Assembly: GCF_932526225.1 (NCBI RefSeq)
Contig: NC_064039.1
Coordinates: forward strand, 14,836,139 to 14,900,138
Length of the DNA: 64,000 nucleotides
Direction of reading: 5' to 3'
Origin: Nematostella vectensis
Lineage: Eukaryota; Cnidaria; Anthozoa; Actiniaria; Edwardsiidae
In this document: in pieces, positions 32,801 to 42,569 of the stretch
Layout: the number at the start of each line of letters is the position of its first letter
Numbering within the stretch: position 1 is the stretch's first letter
Notes under the pieces: model-generated
The model's database searches: none
Told to the model about the DNA's origin: nothing
The model's input: only the letters and a program-made list of their open reading frames with translations
Program-made: the position numbers and the translations under genes

Positions 32801-35604
32801 TCTTTCATTGTTCCATGGTTAACAAGCTTCTGATGATGGAAGTTTTTATACACTTCTTCATGTTCCTGATCTTTTTTTGCCTTTTTGACCTCTTGCTCCT
32901 TCGTCATAAAAGCCACCAAATCATATGGCCTATTCATTATAAAAACAGAGCTTGCCTGGAGAAAAAAAAAATGCTTATTTGAGTGTGGAAATTTTGTACA
33001 AGAAAAATAATAAATGGTCGAAAAGGCATCTCTTCCTAATGTAAACTATACATGAATCTCATTTCCTTATAATCAAGATCAAAGATTGTGACACATAAAT
33101 TACAAAATTGAAACTAAATGCAAAAATGATACAAGTATACAGAAGACACCCATGTATAAGAACCTAAAGATTCTTCAAAACCTACCAACCTTCAAACCTA
33201 CAGGTTGAAATGTAGAATTTCAAGCACACATCTTATATGATTCTAACTAGCCTGGTGGGGAAGAATAGGTTCTTATTATAGATCAATGAAATGTTTTGTC
33301 AAAATTCTGAATTATAGTTGATAACAAGAAAGAAATGATACTTTAAAAAATTTTTTTTGCTTTGCATGCTGTAGTTTAATACAACAAGGGCTATATAATG
33401 TGTTTAGCATTGATTGTTATTGTTATAGTGACTGTTATTTCTCATTGTGTATGAAAAAAATAAAATACCAATTTTTAAGAACCTAAACAGCATGATTTTT
33501 CAAAGGTAATCCAATCTATAAGAACCAAGAGACCATGATATAAGAGAACGAATCCCTGTGGCCCATGATAACGTCCAAGAAAGCTATTTTTAGATTGCGC
33601 GAGCTTGCCAATCATAGCATCCATACATGGTTTGTCGCGCCATATTTGGTTATGGGCACCACGGGCTAGTACAATTTCACACCAAATTTTTTCCCTATGC
33701 ACTTCTTTACTTCGTTCGCTACCTGTTTTTATCCTTTTAGCTTCTCTTCAAGGCTCATGATCACAATGCTACTCATGGGGTGGTGTCCTGTTATCTGTTA
33801 AGGTTATCTGTTAAGGTTATCTGTTAAGTTATCTAATGTTCAGTTATCTAAATGTTATATAAATAATTGAACGGGAAGACGCCGGGGAGACGGCGAATTT
33901 GGAGTTCATTCAAGATGCATCGTGCAGACTCCTAAAAAGTTCTTTCTCTGCAATTCGGTGAGATAGAATACCTAGGCATTCTCATAGTCTATGTTATGCA
34001 TTTTAATACAAGAAGGCCTTTATTTTTCTTTGATTTATAACATTTTTAGATGAATTTTTCACGCAAATGTTCAGAAATCATGTCACTCAAGAAACCCTTG
34101 TCACTGGAATAAGATCTACTTCATTATAAAGACTTGAAATCTTTTATTTGTAATATCAGTGTGAATATAATGGTATTAAGCTCTGGATGTATCTTTTTCA
34201 TTAAAAGGGAATTGAAAGAGAATTGTGTTTTGTAAACACAGATTTATGATTGATTGTTGTGTTATAAGTAATTTGTGAATCAGCAGTGAAAACTTTTACT
34301 GGGGAAGTTGATCCCAGAGCCTAAAATCACGCACTTTATGCATTTCAATGTCCCAGAAATGGTTCATTGGCTCCAGCGTACTCTATAGAAGATCATTTTT
34401 ACAGCGTTCGTAAAAAAGGAAGGTATTTTCGGTCAAAAAGATTTCCGAAACATCCTTGCCGGATCACATAGCTCAAGATGTGATCGCGCGTAAGACTCTT
34501 GTTGCTAGGAAACATGAGCGCTAACCAATCAGAGACGTATCAAAAAATAACTGCTTGTTCTAAAAATAGTTTTTACGGATGTCATCATTGAAACATACCC
34601 TAATACGGGGGATTCGTTCTGTTACATCATGGTCTCTTGTAAGAACCTGTCTAATCTTGATATGATCTTGAAATTTCTAGTGTATTTCCTAGTGCGTATC
34701 GTGCTGGATCTTAGATTTCGAGAAGCCCTGCAGATCTCAAGCGTCTGTCTGACCGCAGAGACAACAAGACATGCTTCTCATTTGTTGGGAAATATAAAGA
34801 TGTTGCTCCTATCAGTTAGCCTATGAGGAGGGACATTTTGGAGCATGGCTACAATCTGAAATCACAGGTGCAACCAGAGTTGTTAAGCCTATTTGTAACA
34901 CTCAGCACTTTGGCAACTATGTTACTGCAAAGTACACTTGATAGTGGCAGGGGTTAGACAGGGTTTTCCAAGGCAGGTGTGCAAACATCAGTGTTATAAC
35001 ATGATCAAATAAAAACTATTTTTAATATCAAAACATCAGGGTTTTTTTTATTATAGTTATTTGGTGGTGCAATGTGCAAGTTGCATTTGGTCATTTGCCC
35101 CCCCCCCCTTGTTTACCCTAAGTCTGTACCGTGTGTTGGGGGAGGAGATATACTCGCTGTTAATGCCTCAAGTTTCATGTTGAAGCAAATAAAAATAATG
35201 ACTGAAGCAAGTAACTTAAATTATTCCACCACCGGATTCCCAGTGCACCAGTATCGCAGCAAAAATAAAAAGATAGCTTTAGCTTTCTTGGTTATCAGTT
35301 ATCTTATTCATCAATCGTTCCAATTAAAGCTAAGCGTCTAGAATCAAAGTAATATCAAAAAATCAAAATCAAAATCGAACGCGCATCACACTGTTACATA
35401 CATAATTAAACACAAGTACACCTCCTCGACTGCTGAATAAACGATCGGGGACAAGATCTGCAAACAAACCTGCTGTTCGATGCGACCATTTTCTGTGACC
35501 ACCCAGTGCGTTACCGCAGAGCAGGGATGGGAGCTCAATAAGATAAAAAAAACACATAGAATTAATAAACCCCGCCAACTATCCCAAGGATAAAACGCCG
35601 CCAT
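14831..35604 (-). CDS. TTC17: Tetratricopeptide repeat protein 17 (TTC17) homologue, complete
   Basis: Fifteen coding exons give about 908 residues: 35470-35604, 32654-32954, 30640-30859, 30249-30358, 29906-30053, 29146-29285, 28541-28706, 27390-28264, 26755-26860, 25833-25886, 25638-25682, 25145-25264, 15839-15925, 15716-15772 and 14831-14998. Landmarks match the TTC17 family from end to end: signal peptide, THWVVTENGRI, PYDLVAFM, an N-terminal TPR cassette, a charged spacer, LDHLEGI, and a C-terminal TPR cassette. Vertebrate TTC17 (about 1140 residues) is longer, mainly in the middle. In vertebrates it is needed for actin organisation and ciliogenesis; the same role here is inferred. Phases agree at all junctions except 1/2 and 10/11, where a nearby alternative acceptor closes the frame. 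Intron 12 (9.2 kb) is almost entirely satellite. Confidence 0.92.
15130..15357. repeat. Tandem duplication of about 110 bp in TTC17 intron 14
   Basis: Two adjacent copies start at CATGGAAAGAATT (about 15130 and 15240) and end at ACCCTAATCCCTCGCA. They share CTATGGCCATGTACACATG and are over 90% identical, the second with a small insertion (TTACACATTG). Confidence 0.9.
15926..25069 (-). repeat. 53-bp satellite, about 170 copies, made from the TTC17 exon-13 acceptor
   Basis: The array fills intron 12 of TTC17 up to the last intronic base. In transcript sense each unit starts GACGTGGCGCTTGTATATAC and ends TTGTTCTGTGTTTAG. The first 11 nt (GACGTGGCGCT) are identical to the first 11 nt of exon 13, and the rest matches the intron sequence just upstream of the real acceptor. 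The real acceptor reads TGTTTTCAG; most units read TGTGTTTAG, but units near 16296, 16349, 24291, 24450 and 24980 keep TTTTCAG. Units differ by few substitutions; some are 51-52 bp (ACACAG shortened) or 54 bp (extra G). Long open frames on both strands result from 53 not being a multiple of three. Confidence 0.95.
25070..25158 (-). repeat. 22-bp repeat, four copies, made from the TTC17 exon-12 donor
   Basis: In transcript sense the unit is AAAGATAAACACCGG followed by GTAGGTC, that is the last 15 nt of exon 12 plus the first 7 nt of intron 12. Four near-identical copies lie in a row, so four GG/GTAGGT donors are present. The uppermost copy is the one in frame with exon 12. The array then passes, after about 10 nt, straight into the 53-bp satellite. 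Confidence 0.93.
25971..26101. mobile_element. 131-bp MITE with about 40-bp terminal inverted repeats
   Basis: The left end TACCCTGCTCGCAGAG and right end CTCCGCTAGCAGGGTA are inverted. A second inverted block follows (CTGTTTGTTTCTAGC and GCTAGAAACAAACAG). No coding capacity; it lies in TTC17 intron 9. Confidence 0.8.
26135..26400. repeat. Dispersed repeat, copy 2
   Basis: Partner of 14395-14640: it shares CAAAAGCTCGACGTTCGAAT and CCTTTGCCGTGCAGC and has TGCCGTGCC edges on both sides. It lies in TTC17 intron 9 next to the MITE at 25971. Confidence 0.6.
27390..28264 (-). CDS. TTC17: TTC17 exon 8: charged low-complexity spacer
   Basis: This single 875-bp exon encodes about 291 residues, very rich in Lys, Glu, Asp, Ser and Asn and probably disordered. 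It ends with an ordered segment (KNKRFSAWVNLEHRGV) that leads into the C-terminal domain. Acceptor is TTTTCTCAG at 28265 and donor GTGAGT after 27390 (phase 2). Only the last 30 or so residues align in kind with vertebrate TTC17; the rest is lineage-specific. Confidence 0.88.
28541..30358 (-). CDS. TTC17: TTC17 exons 4-7: N-terminal TPR cassette
   Basis: Exon 4 (30249-30358, phase 0 to 2) encodes TSWLLLNLAALYWR. Exon 5 (29906-30053) continues NHRDVALTSLGVVLHKA and YVLGIMYS. Exon 6 (29146-29285) gives the last helix pair and a basic stretch (CTKQERKR). Exon 7 (28541-28706) gives KKTVECNHED to TWALNK. This forms about three helix-turn-helix TPR units. All four exons join in frame with exact phase. 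Confidence 0.88.
30640..35604 (-). CDS. TTC17: TTC17 exons 1-3: signal peptide and N-terminal domain
   Basis: Exon 1 (35470-35604) starts at an ATG inside CCAAGATGGCGGCG and encodes a 30-residue signal peptide (hydrophobic core LLILCVFFILL, SA end), then THWVVTENGRIEQQ and a CAG/GTTTGT donor. Exon 2 (32654-32954) encodes NRPYDLVAFMTKEQEV and an acidic stretch. With the first acceptor (CTCCAG) it needs one base from exon 1, which ends in phase 0. The AG five bases downstream (exon from 32949) closes the frame, as would a missed micro-exon. Exon 3 (30640-30859) ends SVEEWGSRLKLALDK before a GTACTC donor. Confidence 0.85.
31265..32250. repeat. Degenerate 115-155 bp tandem repeat with double-CRE palindromes
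   Basis: About seven diverged units in TTC17 intron 2 share the order: CAACCAAACT(T/C)GG, GGTGTCATG, ATATGGTCA(C/T)GTG, palindrome, AAGCAAAA. The palindrome is best kept at 31426-31445 (TGACGTCATCGATGACGTCA), where two full TGACGTCA sites flank TCGA. Diverged copies lie near 31551, 31705, 31844, 31998 and 32114. It is AT-rich and non-coding. Confidence 0.8.
33526..34639. mobile_element. Non-autonomous DNA transposon, 1.1 kb, hAT-like ends
   Basis: Terminal inverted repeats of about 100 bp begin CAAGAGACCATGAT at both ends and continue GAACGAATCCC and CTATTTTTAGA with a few mismatches. The flanking direct repeat TAAGAAC (33519-33525 and 34640-34646) is 7 bp, possibly a decayed 8-bp target duplication. 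No transposase frame is present. It lies in TTC17 intron 1. Confidence 0.82.
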
Positions 35605-35609
35605 CTTGG
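35596..35609 (-). promoter_or_regulatory. YY1-type element overlapping the TTC17 start codon
   Basis: In gene sense the sequence is CCAAGATGGCGGCG, matching the AAGATGGCGGC motif found at starts of many TATA-less housekeeping genes. The ATG inside it is the TTC17 start. A transcription start close upstream is inferred. Confidence 0.5.
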
Positions 35610-35895
35610 ATCATTCCCAGCGTTTGCTAGATCCCAGGACCCCGCGCATCTTTGATTGAGTAGGTAGAGGAAGTCGGCTGCTGATATCACTTTCATTACT
35701 ACTATATCGCCCCCATACGCCCGTAAAATACAACTCCAAACGTCATAAATGCAAAATAAACATCGCCAGACCCGGATACTCAAGGATTTATCCAAGGCAT
35801 AGACGACCTTCAAAAGCGCATCCAAGTAATGTAAAAGAATTGACTCCATTGTCAAAATATCAAACCTTGATTTCCGACCAATTCGTAAACAAATG

Positions 35896-36345
35896 CTTAG
35901 GGAGAGGTCATCAATTACAGGGGGGTGGGGGGTTTGGGATTTTTGCAAAACCCTAGGCTAAAAAATCGCGATCCCCCATCAAATCCAAGCCCAAAATTCG
36001 TGACCGCCCCCCCCCCCCTCCCCCCACCTAATGGGAGGCCGAAAAATTTGCAACACTAATTTAAGAATGGCACAGAGATAAACAACAAATGCCGGTGTCG
36101 CTAAAAAACGACTACGTCGTGGACAAATTTAACAAAGACATTTGAGTCTAGGTTTTGCAACATTTTGAAGTATTCATTTTGTTAAACTGATTAGAACGTG
36201 CAGTTTTGTCTGTCACCCATGAGAGGAGATCTCAAAATCTATTTATAAAAAAAATTTTTTTGGCGCCCGAAAAAATGTGATCCCTCCCCATACAAATTTG
36301 CCAGCCCCCCCCCCCCCCCTCACCAGTAAATGACCGCTCCCTAAG
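35896..36345. mobile_element. 450-bp MITE with G-rich/C-rich arms
   Basis: The left end CTTAGGGAGAGGTCAT and the right end (inverted) CTTAGGGAGCGGTCAT match. Each is followed inward by a poly-G tract (poly-C on the right). No frame or transposase. It sits about 300 bp upstream of the TTC17 start. Confidence 0.75.
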
Positions 36346-36750
36346 TCTCAGCAACATTTCTTCCAACAATTCTGAACTACAAATAGAAACAACCAAACAT
36401 AGACGGTCAGCACTCGTTCACACGGCTCAGAAGGCACAAATAGATACCTTCATTGCGCTCCGTCAGGTCCCTTTTTACATCCATCAGCCACAATAATCAA
36501 TCCTAAGACCTTCATTAGGAGCGTGTTGCTGCCATGTTTAGTCCCTATTGCATGCCTGCACTGCATCGTGGGAGACTTGGAAACACCTCGACAGAGGCGG
36601 GAAAACTCCTCTCCCATAATCATAACAGCTTTTTTTATCCCAGTTTTTTTTATCAACAGTCTCTTTGCCCCAACGCCAAACAAAACATTTCCAGGTCCAA
36701 GGAACCCAGAATAAGCCTGAAAACAATTTTTGAATAAGGTTAGGTAGAAG

Positions 36751-37195
36751 CAGGGGCTCATAAGTAGGGGCAATCAACTTCCCCACATTCTTGTACTATA
36801 TAACTGTCACGGCGTTTCCTAGGATCAGGCTATTTTAAGACGCGCGGATGAGCCAATCAGATTTGACCTTGGTGTTGACGTTTTAGCTGAGCTCAACTGC
36901 ACGCGCAGTCTCAGACAAAAAAGCTATGTTCTCTCTTCGGTACTTTGACTTTTGTTGCTGTCTTCTTTTATATGAATCCAACCCTACCTACGACTTTAAA
37001 TTCTAGCTTGCATTTTTTTGGTAAACAAAAAAAAAACCCGGCGGATGATGGATAAAAAAATATTCTTACGCGCGCGACCAACGTCAACGTAGCTGATTGG
37101 CCCGTTCGTGCGCGCGCGTCTAAAAATAGCCTGATCCTCGAAAACGCCGTGACACTTATATAATACAGATGATTGCCCCTAGTTATGAGCCCCTG
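36751..37195. mobile_element. Fold-back element with two-part inverted repeats (possibly nested)
   Basis: Outer inverted ends CAGGGGCTCATAA lie at 36751 and 37195, with hAT-like flanks GTAGAA on both sides. Inner inverted ends TGTCACGGCGTTT, extending through AGGATCAGGCTATTTT, lie at 36805 and 37154. Both inner ends abut TATATAA, so this is either an element inserted in another or one long-armed element. Confidence 0.75.
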
Positions 37196-37205
37196 GTAGA
37201 AAAGA

Positions 37206-37367
37206 TGTTGTGGTGGCCGAATACCAGGCGAGAGAGGAGAACGCTTCCAAACACAACAACAAGCTTTAATACACACCAACTCATTCCACGAATTCTCAAA
37301 CCAACACCCACAATGCCGTGCGGACTTGCATATCAACTCCCATAATGCAGGGCGAGTTCACACTACA
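37206..37367 (-). repeat. Gypsy 3' LTR
   Basis: It shares TTAATACACACC, CTCATTCCACGA, CTCAAACCAACACCCACAAT and GGGCGAGTTCACACTACA with the copy at 43141-43240. It ends TG/CA in both directions and abuts the polypurine tract. Confidence 0.8.
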
Positions 37368-37423
37368 TCTCTCCCCACCTAACATTTCGCATGCAAAATA
37401 ACACTATATGAAAATTAACATTT

Positions 37424-38755
37424 CTAGAAAATTGAAAAGTCTGTAACATAGTCCTTCAAGTGAGTAGGTGGCCTAACCGTACGACCACTCCTTGTGATCA
37501 CATGACCCGTATCTGCACTAGCATCAAGTTCCACTGGGGTAGGATCACCATCATCAGGCTCCTCAGGGGTAGAGTCCTCATCATCAGGCTCCTCAGAAGT
37601 AGAGTCCACATCATCAGGCTCCTCAGGGGTAGAGTCCTCATCATCAGGCTCCTCAGGGGTAGAGTCCTCATCATCAGGCTCCTCAGAAGTAGAGTCCACA
37701 TCATCAGGCTCCTCAGGGGTAGAGTCCTCATCATCAGGCTCCTCAGGGGTAGAGTCCTCATCATCAGGCTCCTCAGGGGTAGAGTCCTCATCATCAGGGT
37801 CCTCAGGGGTAGAGTCCTCATCATCAGGCTCCTCAGGGGTAGAGTCCACATTATCAGGCTCCTCAGGGGTAGAGTCCTCATCATCAGGCTCCTCAGGGGT
37901 AGAGTCCTCATCATCAGGCTCCTCAGGGGTAGAGTCCTTATCATCAGGGTCCTCAGGGGTAGAGTCCTCATCATCAGGCTCCTCAAGGGTAGAGTCCTCA
38001 TCATCAGGCTCCTCAGGGGTAGAGTCCTCATCATCATAAAAACAAGCTTAACACGATTGTGATGAACAACAGTTGGGCCTTTAGGATGATCCAAAATCAC
38101 ATCAGGCTCAATAATGTCTAAAACTTTATACGGTCCAGTCCCTTTGGCACTCAGTTTTGCTGTTATTCACTTAGGTTAACATGACTTGGGTGTGGCCTTC
38201 AAATAGACGAAATCTCCCACAGCGTATGGAGTCGGAGACACCCGTTGATCATAATACCGCTTCTCACGTTATTTAGCTTTCTTTAAATTCTGGGATGCCT
38301 CATGAAGCTTACGAATCAATGCATTTGCAAAGTTAGATCTGTTCTGAGTAATAAACACTAAGGTTCCTCTGCCAAGTCTAACTATATCCTCATTCCTTGG
38401 TACATGACCAAACACTTGTTCAAGGTGTCATCCTGAGTGATGCTTGAAGGGATGTATTATAGGCAAAAATATCTGCCTGCAAGAATATGTCCCATGTTCT
38501 ATGATCTTTCTCACAATGTGAAGCAAGCATGGTCTTGACTGTGCGCATCTGTCGTTCACATAGACAGTTACATTGATGATGGTATGCAGTTGTTCTGCGC
38601 TTCTCAACTCCTAGGATTTTGGTGACTTCTTCCATTAACTCACTGTCAAAATTTGGACCCTGATCAGTTAACAAAACTTCTGAGACTCCATAAACTAGGA
38701 CCCAATTAGCTGTCAAAAGTTTTGCAACTGTCCCTGCATTATCATCTGGGAACAT
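37424..38755 (-). pseudogene. Gypsy integrase core and repeat-bearing tail
   Basis: Piece 38420-38755 holds the integrase core (LTDQGPNFDSELMEEV; the usual YHPQTNG motif reads YHHQCNCLCER). Near 38040-38100 the tail ILDHPKGPTVVHHNRVKL is in one frame. The next section, 37550-38035, is a 30-bp tandem repeat giving PEEPDDEDST about 16 times in the frame that ends VITRSGRTVRPPTHLKDYV. A shift separates the two frames. Confidence 0.8.
37550..38035. repeat. 30-bp coding minisatellite inside gypsy pol
   Basis: About 16 copies of CTCCTCAGGGGTAGAGTCCT plus CATCATCAGG. Because 30 is a multiple of three, several frames stay open throughout, giving PEEPDDEDST or LPLRSLMMRT on minus and IIRLLRGRVL on plus. 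Confidence 0.95.
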
Positions 38756-38862
38756 GCTTGAACATACCTGGTCTTGAAATCAATAATAACTTAAATGTAC
38801 TTGTTACCCTGTGCTGACTCTGGTAAGAGGCCTGTGATATCCACACCAATCATACTGAATGG

Positions 38863-41228
38863 TTAAAGGTCATCAGTGTTGATAGACTTCAGAGGTGCCC
38901 TTAGCGTACGTGGTGGTCCCTTCAACCTGCAACACTGATCACACTGTTTACAGTGCTTAGAAATATCATCATGCATCGCCGGCCAATAATAAATTCTCTG
39001 AATTCTAGTGTACGTGCGGTGGAATCCTAAGTGCCCTTTATCATCATGATTCCAGTGCAGTATTTGTGGAATCATTGATTCTGGTATAACTACCTGTCTA
39101 TTATCACCAACAACTCGAAACAATACTCCATTGACTATCTTTAAATAATTCATTTGTTTCCATAGCAACTAAATTGGGTTGGTCTACTAGAAATATCCTC
39201 TTTGGTTAAACGCTTACTCGACAATGTTCTTTCGATGATTTCCCTCAGGTTGGGGTCTTTCTCTTGCCGCTGTCTTATGTTAATTTCATCATCCAACTCT
39301 ATGGCTGAAACATCCTCCTGATTAAATGCTGTTGATAATGCATCTGCATTTTAAATGATGTTTCCCTGTTCTGTATGATATCTCATAATCAAGAGTTTCT
39401 AATTTGTCCAGCCATCTAGCTCTGCGATGAGTTGGGTCTGGCATTTTCTTAAGTTGAGCCAGGGGGTTATGATCTACGCGAAATGTGACATGCTGTCCAT
39501 AAATATATGGCTTCTCTATCCGTGATTCCGTACTTCGGCTCTGCCTTAGTTAAAGCTCTACTTGCATACTCTACAACTCGTTCATTTCCCTTGTCATCAA
39601 CCTGAGATAAGAAAGCACCAACGCCAGTGGCTGATGAATCTGAGTCAACAACAAATGGGCGCTTGAAATCTGGCAATGCAAGCAAAGGGGGACCGGTAAG
39701 CAGATTCTTGGTCTGCGAAAAGGCTTTATCATGAATGTCTCGCCATTTGAACTTAGCATCTCCTGAATTTACAATTTCCCAAAGTGGTTGTGATACCTCT
39801 GCTAAGTTGGGTGGGAATCAGCGATAATAGTTGATTAGGCCTAGGTAGGCTCTCAGATCTTTTGTTGATTGGGGCTTTGGATAATCATGAATTGCCAGCA
39901 TTTTATCTTCTGATGGTCTGATAACTTGCTGTGAAATATGGTGACCCAACCATTTCACCTCTTTCCTAAAGAACTGACATTTCTTAGGGTTAATATTCAA
40001 ATTATGCATCTTAAACTGGGTGAAAATCTTACTTAGTCGCTCTAATGCCTCCTCAAGGGTGGAACCCCAGGTGATAATACCGTCGATATAGGCGTAACAT
40101 TCAACACCTACCATTGGAGCTAGCGAAAGAGTCATCATACACTGGAACGAGGCTGGGCTGTTGCATGATCACATAGGGAGGACGGTTAACTGCATCAGGC
40201 GTTGACCAGTGGTGAATGCCGTCTTCTCATGGTCATTCTCGTTCAAGGGAATCTGATAGAAACAACTTCTCAAATCTAGAGTAGAAAAATACTTAACACC
40301 TTCAAGAGACTGGAGTACTTCCTTAAACACTGGGAGGGGTTGGGCACATTTAACTGTCAAATTGTTCAGTTTACGAAAGTCCACACACAGACGTGGCGAC
40401 CCGTCTTTCCTCTTAGCCAAAACTATTGGGAACGCCCACGGGGAAATACTGTCTTCAACAATCCCTGCCTCCCTAAGCCTTTTCACCTCATCTTCTATAA
40501 TTTGACGCTCTCTAGGGGAATAGCGATAGCTCCTACATTTAACAGGTTTTGCCCCACCAATGTCAATTTTATGCTTCAGCACATCCGTTTTCCCAAGATC
40601 ATATGCAGATTTAGAAAAAAAACTTCTTTGTTTGCTCCTAAAAGTTGATTTACTTTGCCTTTTTCTTCCGCCGTCAAATGTTCCAAATTTACAGACTTTA
40701 ACCACGAATAATAATCATCTACTGAATCACTGACTTTATTGACATCATTAATATCCACAACTAGGTTTACTGGAATTACATTTGCAATGTGTTGACCCTC
40801 TGTTAACGTCACAGGTTCTTCTGCAAGATTTGCTGCACGAACTGGAAAGGTACCTTTCTTCTCTAGGGTGACTACAGCTTGGGCTACCAGGATATCTGAA
40901 AAACATGAAATATCTGAATCACAAACACCGATTTAACTCTTGGTTAAATCATCATTCGCAATGTTCACCTTCCCACTTACAATCACTTCACTTTATCTAT
41001 CAGCTGAATACGGTATACAGACTCGATAGATTGTACTTGGCACTGAATTCCAAGTTTCACCTTGTCTCCATCAAGGCACAATTCATTTGTGTTCATATTA
41101 ATCACCGCAGAATTCTTCTTTAAAAAGTCAAATCCCAAAATCAGATCTGAAACTACTGTTGCCACACAAAATTTGTGTGAGTAAACACACTGTCCCAACT
41201 TCATAGTCAAATCAATTTCTTGATTCAA
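38863..41228 (-). pseudogene. Gypsy protease end, RT, RNase H and integrase zinc finger
   Basis: Open pieces from upstream to downstream: 40983-41228 (protease end, LILGFDFLKKNSAVIN), 40576-40812 and 40169-40705 (RT fingers, SPRLCVDFRKLN and FSTLDLRSCFYQI), 39818-40138 (RT palm, AYIDGIITWG where YIDD is expected, then LNINPKKCQF), 39467-39685 (PFVVDSDSSATGVGAFLSQ) and 38863-39168 (GHLGFHRTYTRIQRIYYWP with CKQCDQC). All are separated by shifts or stops. Confidence 0.85.
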
Positions 41229-41252
41229 AGCTTAATTCTCCCCGCCTGAACG

Positions 41253-41513
41253 GTGAGTGAAGTAACACCTAACAAGCCTCCTTTAACCTGTTTCGAATGT
41301 GGGAAGAGAGGACATATTGCTAAGTACTGCTGGCAAAATTTAACCTGTTATTCATGTGGGAAACCAAGTCATATTAGTTCAAACTGTAAAGTGAGATCTC
41401 ACAACCAAAACGCCAAGCCCCCGGGCACACCCCCAATACCACCGAATTCAGGGAAGCCCAAAAAGAAAAAAACGACGCATCCCTCGGAAGTAAAAGTGCA
41501 TCTGACCGGGTGA
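41253..41513 (+). pseudogene. Retroelement gag fragment with two CCHC knuckles, opposite strand
   Basis: The plus-strand frame encodes CFECGKRGHIAKYC and CYSCGKPSHISSNC, then a Pro/Lys-rich tail and a stop. It abuts the minus-strand gypsy protease at about 41233. It is a gag end without the rest of its element. Confidence 0.75.
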
Positions 41514-42246
41514 TATTTTGGGTTATTTTAGATTTTGCAAAGATTTTAAGTAAGCGATTTTTAGATTGCGATTATAATTGTTTTACTTATTTTACGGATT
41601 GTTTCTCAAACGTGATTCTAATTCGATCCGTACACGTTTAGGAATTTACTTTCAACATGTTTCAAATTCCTTTAGATTAGTATCAATAGCTTGGTAGTGA
41701 TAATTGACTTAAGTTTAGCGTCCTTTTACCATTTCCCAGGAAGATTAGTTTCTAAATTTGACAGGACAATGGACGCTGAGTAATTTGAACGGTAGTAAAT
41801 GTTAGCGTCCCTAGAAAAATGCGCGTCCCCAAGCGAATATAAAAGCGGCTGTTTTTACAGTATTTGTTAGTAGTTTTTTAGTACCGTTGAGCAAAAGGAG
41901 ACGTATTGCTTGCGAAGCGTGATGCGGGAGCGAGAAATGCAGTTGCTCAGGGAAGACTGTCAGCAGAGATAAGCTACAAGCTTAGAGCGCTGTCCGTACG
42001 GGCCTGGCATGCCAGTTGTGTTCAGTTTTGATTTACCGGTTGTAAGTACTTTGTTTTTAAAATTAGCCTTTGGTTTAGGTTACCTTTTCTCGGGATTTGA
42101 CTATGTTTTTTTATCACTTAAAATGTATTATTTAATTTGTTAATAAATCCTTATAAGTCCATGCCTTGCATCATGTATTCGTTCTCACGTTGCTTTTCGC
42201 TCGATCGTTTTCGTTTCATTCCATTTAATTTTGCCTACTTTTTTGC
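41512..42246 (+). repeat. Putative plus-strand LTR with primer-binding site
   Basis: It starts TGATATTTTGGG and contains AATATAAAAGC (TATA-like, near 41838) and AATAAATCC (poly(A)-like, near 42143) in the right order. It is followed at about 42248 by TGGTGTCAGAACC, like a retroviral primer-binding site. No second copy is in the window, so LTR status is inferred. Confidence 0.5.
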
Positions 42247-42289
42247 TGGTGTCAGAACCTGATAGTTTTGCCTTCAGTATTGCATTTGT

Positions 42290-42569
42290 TTTCTACATTT
42301 TTCGTAACCGCACGGTAAATGTCAAGTTCCGACGGTTACATTTAGTTGATACAGGAAGTAACATTTCGATTATAAGCCCGGAGCTTTTGAGTACACTTTC
42401 GCTCAGCGAAAAACCACGTTCATGCACGAAGTCGGGCGCGCACTGCAGTCAGTTGGATTCGAGTATGGCGTTCGCAGCATTTGACTCAGGTCTACAAGCC
42501 TCGAGTCGTTTTTGCCGTCGCAAGAGCTTCAGAGTCAATCGATTTGATCTCCCCAACGGCTACGCATAA
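42290..42569 (+). pseudogene. Retroelement aspartic protease fragment, opposite strand
   Basis: The plus-strand frame includes HLVDTGSNISIISPELL, the active-site DTG of retropepsins. It ends after about 90 more residues. No RT follows on this strand. Confidence 0.65.

Noticed and set aside
35072-35341. 89-residue plus-strand frame in TTC17 intron 1
   Set aside because: It has no domain, splice or start support, and lies in AT-rich intron.
36450-36786. Overlapping open frames of 82-107 residues upstream of TTC17
   Set aside because: There is no recognisable domain, and both strands are open. At most this could be part of an untranslated first exon; there is not enough evidence to annotate it.
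37460-38062. 200-residue plus-strand repeat protein (IIRLLRGRVL)
   Set aside because: It is antisense of the 30-bp repeat in gypsy pol, open only because the period is a multiple of three.
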